Of a stretch of 64,000 nucleotides of DNA, positions 31,901 through 43,900 are shown piece after piece. The DNA is from Limnomonas spitsbergensis. Its lineage: Eukaryota; Chlorophyta; Chlorophyceae; Chlamydomonadales. Location of the stretch: contig JAYJMM010000099.1 in assembly GCA_037349105.1 (NCBI GenBank), positions 3,201,501 through 3,265,500 of the forward strand, in the 5' to 3' direction. Below the pieces are notes generated by a model, which did no database searches, was not told where the DNA came from, and saw nothing but the letters and a program-made list of their open reading frames with translations. Each line of letters begins with the position of its first letter. Position 1 is the stretch's first letter. A program made the translations under genes and the position numbers.

Positions 31901-34900
31901 AAGGGAGAGGCTGGCTGATTTCCAGGGCCCAGGCGGAGAGCTAAGCAGAGGGCACACTACACTGTTCTTTTGGTCCGGGTGGCAATAAGGGAAGGAGTGG
32001 CGGGAGGGTTTACAGGTCAGGGCTCAGGCGGAGTGTTCCGCCTGCCCCTTACGTATGCGTTCAGGCCGCCGGCACCAGGCAGCAGAGACCCTTGAAGCCC
32101 CTAGCATGGATAGTTGTGGGGAAAGGGGTCTAGGGTTTAGGAGGGTTGAAGGCTTAGAAGAGTGAAGCGACAGTTGGCTGTGTTCCCTCGTACAATCCCG
32201 TGTCAGGCAGCAGAGGCCCTCTGAGCACAGGCAAGGATCACTGTGAGGTAAAGGGTCAAGGAGATCTAAACATGGATGTTCTTTTGCATCACGGAAAAGG
32301 CCTGACAACAGGCCTGACGGAAGAAGAAGCAGGGTCTCCAACAACAGAAACGCAAGAGTGACCACAGGTTATATCATACTCGGCTCTCTCCTGTCCCCTG
32401 CCCCCGCCATCCCTTACCCCTGCCCTTTGCTACCGCTCTCCCCTGCCGCTCATATCTGACTCCCCATCCATTAACTCACCACGCTCTCCCCCGCTCTCTC
32501 CACGCTCTCTTCCGCCGTCTCCACGCTCTCCCCCGCTCTCTCCACGCTCTCTTCCGCCGTCTACACGCTCTCTCCCGCTCTCTTCCGGACCCTCTCCCAC
32601 TCTGTCCTGCCCTTTGCTACCACTCTTCCCTGCTGCTCCTCTCTGACTCCACATCTCCTTGCGGCCCCGTGCCTCCCGCTCTCCCGAGCCCTCTCCCGCT
32701 CCCCTCTCTCCAACCCTGCCCAACCCTCTCCTGTTATCTTGCCCCCCCCATTGTCTCTCTCCCTTTCCCCTATCCCTCGCCGTCTCTCTCCCGCTCTTCC
32801 CCTCACCTTCATCTCTAGAAGACGTTGCATGACTGTCGCGTCGCTCTGGGCATACTTGGCCAGTCGGTCCATGAGACTTGACATGATAGTGTGAACCTGG
32901 TGGAAGGGTTCAGGGTGTAAGGTTCAGGGCTTAAGCTGGGTCCAGGGCTTTCACTTGGATATGGGGCTTTCAATAGGGTTAAGGGCCTTCGTCAGGATGT
33001 AGGGCTTCAATTACCAGCATCTAGGCGATCAGTTTAGGGTTTAGGGTTTCGGTAAGGGATTCGGGTTTAGGGCAAACCTGCACCCTGGATCCCAACCTTT
33101 GACTCGGAACACATCTTGGCCTTCCTTTCTCCAAATGCTGCAGCACAGTGCCCGTTCCTGACGGGCCCGCTACGTCATTCCACACTATTTCATGGGTTTA
33201 GTGTTTTGGGTCCCTTTACCCTTGGCCCCTGATCCCGATCAACCCGAGGCTTCTGTCCTTCCAACAGTTCCAGCGAAACGCTCGCTGCTGTTGGGCCTGC
33301 CTCGTCATCGCGCGTACCGGTTTATTAAGAATTTCTGAATCTGAAACGAGGGTTAAGCGTACAGGCACGCCCCGATGCCTGAAGTAAGAAGTATGAACTA
33401 AGTGTGGTTTCCGATCCTTCGTGCATTTTGTTAGATCCCTAGGTATAGGCTATTCCACCTGCCCGTTTGGGATACGCGCACCCTTTCCCGTGTCGTTGCA
33501 ACTGTCGTTGCAACCAATCACAGTACATTGCCTCAGTATTTGTTTGCAATCTCCCTCGCGACCAGCTGCGGCATTCAGCGCCGAGAGGCTTTACAGCTCG
33601 CCCATTTTTCATTACCAACTTGATGTCAGGCTGCACAACCACAAGCGTCCCCCACACCCTGTCCAGCTTTCCATGGATTGGGGTTCAGAAGTTGTTTTTT
33701 CTTCCATGTTTCAGGTTCAGGGCCTTTGGGTTTAGGGAGCACACACTTTTACCTCGGGTTGCGTCTCTGGGACTTCCTCCATTAGCTCCTCCAGTATCCC
33801 GAGGTGAAGAGTTTAGGGTTTGAGGTCCAGGTGTAGGGTTAAGGGTTTAGGGTTTGAGGTCCAGGTTTTCAGGCTAAATATTTTGTGTTTCCTGTTTATG
33901 GTAAACGGTTGGGGGGCCCACCTTGACCTCTGGCTGCACTTCCAAGAGTACCCCGAAAGTGTAACGAGGTTAAGGGTTTGAATTTGGAGTAGATGCTACA
34001 GGTTTCAGGTTCTGGGCCTTAGGGCTTTTGGCGACGTTTACCTCTGGGGGCTGCATCTCTGGGACTCCCCCCAAGAACTCCTCCAGTGTCCTGAGGTGAA
34101 GAGTTCAGGATTTGAGGTCCAGGGTAAGGGTTGGGGTTTGAGGTCCAGTGTCCTGAGGTGAAGAGTTTAGGGTTTGAGGTCCAGGGTAGGGGTTTAGGGT
34201 TTGAGGTCCCGTGTCCCGTGGTGAAGAGTTTAGGGTTTGAGGTCCAGGGTTTTGGGCTAAAGATTATATTTTTCCTGTCTAGGGTTACGGGTTCGTTTTC
34301 AGTGTGTGGGACCCACCTTGAAATCTGGCTGCATCTCTGGGATTTCCCCCAGTACCTCCTCCAGTGTCCTAGTTTAGGGTTTAGGGTTTAGGGTAACTCC
34401 TCCAGTGTCATAAGGGCTTAGGTTTAGGGTTCGAGGGCAAGGGTTTTCAAGTTAAGGATCTAGTTTGTCGTGTTAAGGGTTCGGGACCCACCTTGACCTC
34501 TGACAGTACCTCTGGGATTCCCCTCAGCAACTCCTCCAGAGTCCAAGGCGAAGAGTTAAGTGTTTGAGGTCCAGGGTTTCAGGCAGAGAATTTAGTATGT
34601 CATGGTAAGACCCACCTTGACCTCTGGCTGCACCTCCGGGAGTGCCCCCAGCAACACGTCCAGCGTCCCAAGGTGGAAGGCGTCCGGGAAGCCCTGCATG
34701 CAGAGAATACACAGTTGGGTATGGAAGGATTAATTGCATGGAGGGGGTGGTTGCAAGGAGGGGGTGGTTGCATGGTGGGCTTGGTTGCATGGAGGACTTG
34801 GTTGCATGGAGGTGTCCGTTGCATGGAGGGTTTGGTTGCATGAAGGGTTTGGTTCCCTTGAAGGTTTGGCTGTGTGGAGGGGTTGGTTGCATAAAGTTGG

Positions 34901-37900
34901 TTGCATGAAGGATTTCGTTGCGTGAAGGTTTGGCTGCATGTAGGGGTTGGTGACATGGGAGAGCTTAACTGCATGGAGCGGGTGAATGCATGGAGAGGTA
35001 GGTTGCATGGATGGGTTGGTTGCATGGAGGGGTTGGTTGCATGGAGGGGTTGGTTGCATGGGGGGGGGTGAATGGAGGGTCTGGTTGCATGAAGGGGCGG
35101 GTTCCCTTGAGGGTTTGGCTGTGTGGAAAGTTTGACTGCATGGAGGGGTTGGCTGCATGGAGGGCTTGCTTGCATGGAGGACTTGGTTGCATGGAGGTGT
35201 CGGCTGCATGGAGGGTTTGGTTGCATGAAGGGGTAGGTTGCCTTGAGGTTTGGCTGTGTGGAGGGGTTGGCTGCATGCAGGGGTTGGTGACATGGGAGAG
35301 CTGAATTGCATGGAAGGGTTGGTTGCATGGAGGGGGGTGGTGGCATGAGGTCCCACCTGAATGATGCACTGCATCAGGTACTGCTGAGCGATGCTGTCTT
35401 TGCAGCTCACCACCTGCTCCATCACCCGGGGAAGCACCTGAAAACAAGTAGCAGGAAAACAGGCCGTAAAATAGGCAGGAAAATGGGCAGGAAAGTAGGC
35501 AAGAAAATTGGCAGGAAAATGGGCCGGAAAATAAGGCTTGTGACCATGGGGTCGACAGAGGGGTTGTGGAGGGGGGCATTCCAACCCCAAAAGCACGACA
35601 TATGCTATGAACACCAAAGTAAGGTGCGTGACCATGGGGTCGACAGAGGGGTTGTGGAGGGGGGCATTGCACCACCAAACGCACGACATATGCTATGAAC
35701 ACCAAAAGCACGTACACGACACCCGCGTAAATGTCAGGCATCAAAACCGAATCCAAAAATACACAGCAAGCCCTAAACCTCACACGCCCACCACGCAGAC
35801 ACAGAGTTCAATCCACCCAGATGGCCGCGGTAGGTCTCATACACTAAATCACAAATACAGCCCAGTGCTCCTACTCTTAACCATGAACCCCCAGCCCTTT
35901 AAACCATGAACCACGAGCCAAAAAGCCCCTTCAACCTGAAATCTTAAGCAGGGAGCCATACACCCTGAACCTCGAGCCCCTGGAACACTGAACCCTCAGC
36001 CCCTTAAACCTGAAATCTTAGACAGTAAGCCCTACACCCTGAAGCCTCTCCCCGTATATGGACCCACATCCACTCCCTGCCAATAATGAGGTAAAATCCC
36101 CCGCCAGCTATCTGAGGTAGGTCAGGTCCCATACCCTGACCCCTAGGCTGAGGTAGGTCAGGTCCCATACCCTGACCCCTAGGCTGAGGTAGGTCAGGTC
36201 CCATACCCTGACCCCTAGGCTGAGGTAGGTCAGGTCCCATACCCTGAACCCTAGGCTGAGGCGGGTCAGGTCCCATACCCTGACCCCTAGGCTAAGGTAG
36301 GTCAGGTCACACACCCTGACCCCAAAGGTAACACCCTCCCCCAAGCCCTCAACCCTCACCCCCCCACACGCAACTTGCCGGCGTATAAGTCGAAACCCCG
36401 GCCATTCAGTTGGCTGAGGTAGGACAGGCCCGTACTCTAAACCCCAAGCACACCTTCAACCCCTTACCCTCAACGGAAACCAACACACCACGCCCCGGCG
36501 TATAGGTCGAAGTCTCAACCCGGGCATATAGACCATGCCGGAGTAACGGTCGATGTCTCAACCCAGGCATAGCCAGTGTTCCTCTTAGTGGGCACCAGAC
36601 CACCCATAGGGGGCCACCGGGCGGCCTCCATTGGGCCAGTTGGGACAAAATCTGAACCCCAAGCACACTCTCAACCCTTCACCAAAGGCTGTGGGTGGTT
36701 GCCTCAACCGAGGCATACCCACCATGCCGGCGTAGAGGTCGAAGCCGAGGCCATCCAGCTGGCTGAGGTAGGTCAGGTTCTTTCCCACCAAATCCTGTAG
36801 CTGCTGTCGCTCGACCTCACGCTTCTCACGGTCCCGTACGTTGCCCTGCAAAAATGAAATGTAGGGGTTCAGGGTAGGAAAGGGTAAAGGGTTCAAGAAT
36901 TATCAGGATTTTGCCTTTTAAAAATCCAGGGGGAAATAAAAAAGAAAAGCCACCACCAAGTCCTGCCACTGTTGTCACTCCACCTCACACGCTTCTCGCG
37001 GTCCCGTACATTGCCCTGTAAATATAAATGAAGGGTAAAGGGTAGTTGGGGTGCAACAGGGAACTGCACCGCTGCGCGGAAGGTACCTAGGGTCCTACAT
37101 GGCACTGACCCGCATGCGCAGGAACGGTAGTTGGGAGTCCAACAGGGCACTAGTAAAGGGTTAAGGGTTCAAGAATTAGCAGAATTTTGCCCACCACCAA
37201 GTCCTGCCGCAGTTGTCGCTCCACCACACACACTTCTCAGGGTCCCGTACACTGTCCTGTAAAGGGGAATCCTTTACCCTTAACCCAAAACATACTTTCA
37301 TTAAGGGTAGAAAAGGAATTATTACTTATCAGGGCGTTGCCTGCCGCCAAGTCCTGCTGCATTCGTACCCACGTCTTGTTCATTTCGATGAGTGTGGAAA
37401 GCAGGCAGTCCACCGCAACGCGAATGTGCCTGCCTCCGCTCCCCCCCCCCCTCCCGCCCTTCCTCCCTTCATTCCCCTCCGCCCCCTCACCAGACCCTGC
37501 ATTCCACCAACAGCTGCTTCATCTCGATTCATTCCAATAGATCTAGTGCGCCGTGAATGTGTCTACCTCCCCCCCCCCAACTGCTCCTCCTGTACACCAG
37601 TTGAGGGCACATCTCCCTCCCTCATTTTCTGCTCAGCCCCTGCCTCCTCCTCCTCCTCCGCCTCCTCCTCCCCCTTCTTTCCTTCCTTCCTCTTCCGCTC
37701 CCTCACCAGATGCTGCATCCACACCAGTGGAGGGGACCTCTCCTCCCTACTTCCTTCCTCGTTTCCCCCTCTCCTCCTCCTCCCTCTCTCTCCATCCACA
37801 TCCCCCCATCTCACCCCTCCCCCTCCTCCCCCTCCTTCTCCTCCTCCCCTGTCCCCTGTCCCCCTTCTCCTCCCCACTTCCTTCCTCCCTTGCCCCCTCT

Positions 37901-40900
37901 CCTTCTCCTCCCTCTCTCTCCATCTACCTCCGCCCCCTCTAAACCCTTCACCTCCGCCCCCTCCTCCTCCTCCACCCCTGCCCCACTCTCCCCCTCCCCC
38001 CCCCCCCTCCCCTCCCCTCCCCTCCCCCCACCTGATGCTGCATCCGTACCCACAGCTTGTTCATTTCGATGAAGTTGGAGAGCAAGAAGTCCACCGCATC
38101 GTGAATGTCCCCGCCCTCCCCCTCGTACAGGCTACCCGTGTCAGGCAGCAGGCCCTTGGAGCGCTGACATAGATAACTGTGGGGAAACGGTTGAGGGCCG
38201 AAGGTGTAGGAGGGAAAAGAGACAGGCCAATGGAGCGCTGGCATACATAACTGCGGGGAACGGTTGAGGGCCGAAGGTTTAGGTGAGAAAAGAGACAGGC
38301 CAATGGAGCGCTGGCATACATAACTGCGGGGAACGGTTGAGGGCCAAAGGTGTAGGAGGGAAAAGAGACAGGCCAATGGAGCGCTGGCATAGATAACTGT
38401 GAGGAACGGTTGAGGGCCGAAGGTGTAGGAGGGAAAAGAGACAGGCCAATGGAGCGCTGGCATAGATAACTGCGAGGACACGATTGAGGGCCGAAGGTGT
38501 AGGAGGGAAAAGGGACAGGCCAATGGAGCGCTGGCATAGATAACTGTGGGGACACGGTTGAGGGCCGAAGGTGTAGGAGGGAAAAGGGACAGGCCAATGG
38601 AGCGCTGGCATAGATAACTGCGAGGACACGGTTGAGGGCCGAAGGTGTAGGAGGGAAAAGGGACAGGCCAATGGAGCGCTGGCATAGATAACTGCGAGGA
38701 CACGGTTGAGGGCCGAAGGTGTAGGAGGGAAAAGAGACAGGCCAATGGAGCGCTGGCATAGATAACTGCGAGGACACGGTTGAGGGCCGAAGGTGTAGGA
38801 GGGAAAAGGGACAGGCCAATGGAGCGCTGGCATAGATAACTGCGAGGACACGGTTGAGGGCCGAAGGTGTAGGAGGGAAAAGAGACAGGCCACTGGAGCG
38901 CTGGCATAGATAGCTGTGGGGAAACGGTTGAGGGCTGAAGGTTGAGGAGGGTGAAGCGACAGTGACCATTGTTCCCTCGTATGGGCTCTCCGTGTCAGGC
39001 AGCAGACCCTTGGAGCGCTGGTATGGAGAGCTGTGAGGAAAAGGGTAGGTACTATTTGGTCCGGGCTAGGTTCTGAACCACACATTCTAGAAAGAAGAGG
39101 AGGGAGAGGCTGGAGGGTTTCCAGGGCAGGTCAGCTGAGGAGGGCTAAGCAGAGGGCACACTAGACTGTTCTTTTGGTCCAGGGTGGCAATAAGGAAAGG
39201 AAAAGGAGTGGCGGGAGGGTTTCCAGGGCAGGGCTCAGGCGGACGGTTCCGCTTCCCCTCTCGTACGGGTAACAGAACCTTGGCACGCTGACACAGATAA
39301 TTGTGAGGGAAACGGTCCACATGGTCCGACTGTTCCGACTTTCCCCCTCGTGAGGGCAGTAGACCATGCTGCCCGTAGGAGGAGGGAAGGCGGAACCGTC
39401 GGATCATGCGGACCGTTTCCCTCAAAAATGATGTATGTCATGCGTCGACATGATATGGATGACTGGGGGAGGGAAACGGTTGAGGGTCATCGGTAATAGT
39501 TTAGGAGGGTGACGCGACAGGCCCTGTGAGGGATGACAAAGGGAAGTAGGGGGGGAGGTGACAGGGTTCATAGCACTTGGGGGAAGGGATGAGAGTGAAT
39601 GAATGTGGGTCCATCTACGGGGAGAAGCTTCAGGGTGCAGGGTTCACTGTTTAAGATGTCAGGATAAGGGGCTGGGGGTTCAGGGTTTAGGGCTTACTGT
39701 TTAAGATGTCAGGATAAGGGGCTGGGGGTTCAGGGTTTAGGGCTTACTGTTTAAGATGTCAGGATAAGGGGCTGGGGGTTCATGCTTTAGGGCTTACTGT
39801 TTAAGATGTCAGGATAAGGGGCTGGGGGTTCAGGGTTTAGGGCTTACTGTTTAAGATGTCAGGATAAGGGGCTGGGGGTTCAGGGTTTAGGGCTTACTGT
39901 TTAAGATGTCAGGATAAGGGGCTGGGGGTTCAGGGTTTAGGGCTTACTGTTTAAGATGTCAGGATAAGGGGCTGGGGGTTCAGGGTTTAGGGCTTACTGT
40001 TTAAGATGTCAGGATAAGGGGCTGGGGGTTCAGGGTTTAGGGCTTACTGTTTAAGATGTCAGGATAAGGGGCTGAGGGTTTAGGGTTTAGGACTCACTGT
40101 TTAAGATGTCAGGATATGGGGCTGGGGGTTCAGGGTTTAGGGCTAACTGTTTAAGATGTCAGGATAAGGGGCTGGGGGTTCAGGGTTTAGGGCTTACTGT
40201 TTAAGATGTCAGGATAAGGGGCTGGGGGTTCAGGGTTTAGGGCTTACTGTTTAAGATGTCAGGATAAGGGGCTGGGGGTTCAGGGTTTAGGGCTTACTGT
40301 TTAAGATGTCAGGATAAGGGGCTGGGGGTTCAGGGTTTAGGGCTTACTGTTTAAGATGTCAGGATAAGGGGCTGGGGGTTCAGGGTTTAGGGCTTACTGT
40401 TTAAGATGTCAGGATAAGGGGCTGGGGGTTCAGGGTTTAGGGCTTACTGTTTAAGATGTCAGGATAAGGGGCTGGGGGTTCAGGGTTTAGGGTTTAGGGT
40501 TGACGGTGTAGGGTTTAGGAAGGTAGGTCGACAGGCAGGGCAGGGCAGGGATGGCGAGAGTGTTGAAGTTCTGTAGGTTGGCGAGCCATGGGGCCAGGCA
40601 CACCTGATCATGTGACATAAACCCTGAACCCGGAATGTCAAACTTGTCATCTCCTGACCCCCATATGCGCAGGAAAAGCCTTCCAGTGAAGTGTTGCGCG
40701 CCCTGGTGTAGATCCACCAGATCCATCTTGTAGATCCACCATATCCATTTTGTAGATTTACCAGATCCATATTGTAAATCCACCAGATCTGCCTTGTCCT
40801 TCTTATCCCCACCATGTCCACATCCCCCCTCCGCATCACCGCACGCCGTTGCAGCAAAGCTCCACTTGTACCCCCCCCACACACACACACCCGCCTGTTC

Positions 40901-43900
40901 CATGCGCAGGAACAGCCCTCGAGTGGGATGTTGCACGCCCTTACACTGCTCAACTTCCCTCACCACCCCCATCCCCAATCTTCAGATTCGCCCCCCCTTC
41001 AGTTCCACACCTGCGCAGGAACAGCCCTCGAGTGGGATGTTGCACGCCCTTACACTGCTCAATTTCCCTCACCACCCCCATCTCCACTCTTCTAATTCGC
41101 CCCCCCTCCTGTTCCACACCTGCGCAGGAACAGCCCTCGAGTGGGATGTTGCACGCCCTTGCACAGCTCCACTAGGTTCTTCTTGTCCTCCTTATTCCCA
41201 CCATCCCCACACCTCCCCTCTGGATCCCCTCACTCCTCCCCCTCCTGTTCCCCACCTGCGCAGGAACAGCCCTCGAGTGGGGTGTTGCACGCCTTTACAC
41301 AGCTCCACTAGGTCCTTGAGGATCTCCTTGGCCTTCGCCTCCTTGCTACGGATGTGCAAGCAGCCCACAGCCACCATGAGGTACCTGGGCAGCGCATGGT
41401 GAGGGTGTGCGCGAGTGCATGGGCACATGGAAGGGAAGGGTACATGGGAGGGAGGGGGCACATGGGAGGGAGGGGGGGGAATCTTTCCTACAGATGAGCA
41501 AGCAACCTACAGCCACCATGAGGTACTTGGGGAAGGACATGGGCGGCGCATGGGGAGGGTGTGTGTGTGCATGGGCACATGGAAGGGAAGGGTACATGGG
41601 AGGGAGGGGGCACATGGGAGGGAGGGGGGGGAATCTTTCCTACAGATGAGCAAGCAACCTACAGCCACCATGAGGTACTTGGGGAAGGACATGGGCGGCG
41701 CATGGGGAGGGTGTGTGTGTGCATGGGCACATGTGAGGGAAGGGTACATGGGAGGGAGGGGGGGGGGGGGGGTCCTGCTGATTAGCAAGCAGCCCACAGC
41801 CACCATGAGGTACCTGGAAAGCGTATGGGCAGCGCATGGGGAGGGGGTGTGTGTGCATGGGCACATGGAAGGGAAGGGTACATGAGAGGGAGGGGGGGGT
41901 CCTGCTGATTAGCAAGCAGCCCACAGCCACCATGAGGTACCTGGAAAGCGTATGGGCAGCGCATGGGGAGGGTGTGTGTGTGCATGGGCACATGGAAGGG
42001 AATGGTACATGGGAGGGGGGGGGGGGTCCTGCTGATTAGCAAGCAGCCCACAGCCACCATGAGGTACCTGGAAAGCGTATGGGCAGCACATGGGAGGGAG
42101 AGGGGGACTACATGGGCGGGAGGGGGTGATGGGAGGGAGAAGGGGAAGCCTTCATGTGGATGAGTAGGCAGCCTGGAGCCGCTATGAGGAACCTGTGGAG
42201 GGGGGGGGGGGGGCGTGCATGGGGTGAGGCAATGAAGGAAACTCTGGGCCATGTATGCGCAAATTCACACGACGTATTGCCCTGGGCAGAGGCCGCGTGG
42301 GGCTTTTGTTTTTAGTGGGCAGTGTGAGATAAAGTGGTTTCACATGGATTGGCTTGAGTGGAAGAGTCACAGCAGTGAGTTGTTGCTCGTGCCTTGGCAA
42401 TCATTCAGCTACAATTCAGCTACATGCCATCCTCCAGCCGGAGGCCTCATGCTTGGCCTGCCATGCTTCTCAGGCAGCTCAGGACACCGGCAGCAGGCCA
42501 GTCCCAAGCTTCATTGCAGCTGGAAAAAAATGACCGTACATTTCCAGTACGCTGCAATGGTGTCATCTGCATACCTTTGATTCATACCAGGGTGGGTTAC
42601 CCATGGACAGGCAAGGAAGTACAATTGTACATGAAGTACAGTTCGCAGGAAGTACAGTTGTACAGGACGTACAGTTGTACGTGCTGCAACAGTGTTATCT
42701 ACAAGCATCAGTGTGAACCAGTCTGGTTTGTCCATGCGTTGATTGATATCAGGGTGCCTTGTCCGTACAACGGCTTGGAAAAATTGACTCACAGACTCCG
42801 AAATTACATTTGTGGCATGCTGCAAAAGTGGAATCTGCATGCCATTGATTCATCCCAGGGTTGTTGCCCGTACGTTGGTTCAAACCAGGGTGGGTTGTAC
42901 ATGCATCAGCTCGGAGTGAACGACTCACAAGTGAGGCAGTACATTTCCAGCATGTTGCACGAGCTCGTACAACTCGCCGAAGGTACGACCCTTGCCCCTC
43001 TCGTCTCCAAAGAAGGCCTGTGAGTAGACAGGCAGGCAGGGAGGAAGATGGAGGGTACTGCTTATTTTAGGGTGCCTGAGCTACACTTCAGCTACAGGAC
43101 AGATTATGCTAGGGTGCCTCAGCTACACTTACGCTACAGCCCAGTTTATTTTAGGGTGTCTGAGCAACACTTCAGCTCAAGCCCAGCTTTCTTTAGGGTG
43201 CTTCAGCTTTACTTAAGCCACAGCCCAGCTTCCTCTAGGGTGTCTCAGCTACAATTAAGCTACAGCCCAGCTTACCTTAGGGTGCTTCAGCTACACTTCA
43301 GCTTAAGCCCAGTTTATTTTAGGGTGTCTGAACTACACTTCAGCTACAGCCCAGCTTACTGTAGGGTGCTTCAGCTACACTTCAGCTACAACTCATCTTA
43401 CGCTGGGGTGCTTCAGCTACACTTCAGCTACAACTCAGCTTACTTTAGGGTACTTAAGCAACACTTAAGCTACACCTCAGCTTATTTTAGGGTGCTTCAG
43501 CTACACTTCAGCTACAGCCCAGCTTACTTTAGGTGCTTCAGCTACACTTCAGCTACAACCCAGCTTACGTTAGGGTGCTTAATCTACACTACAGCTACAC
43601 CTCAGCTACTTTTAGGGTGCTTCAGCTACACTTCAGCTACACTTCGGCTACAACCTAGCTTACTTTAGGGTGCTTCAGCTACACTTCAGCTACAGCCCAG
43701 CTTATTTTAGGGTGCTTCAGCTGTACTTCAGCCACTGCCCAGCAAATTATAGGAAGCCTCAGCTACACTTCAGCTACAGCCCAGTTTGTATAGGGTGCTT
43801 AAGCTACACTTGCGCGAAAGCACAGCATATTTTAGGGTGCTTGAGCTTCATTTCAGCGATAGCCTAGCTCATTTTATAATGTGTCAGCTACACATCAGCT

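Noticed and set aside
38061..39085. 300-codon minus-strand ORFs and a CRISPR-like array at 38177-38935
   Set aside because: A 73-bp tandem array of the exon 5 acceptor with no unique spacers, in a eukaryotic intron.
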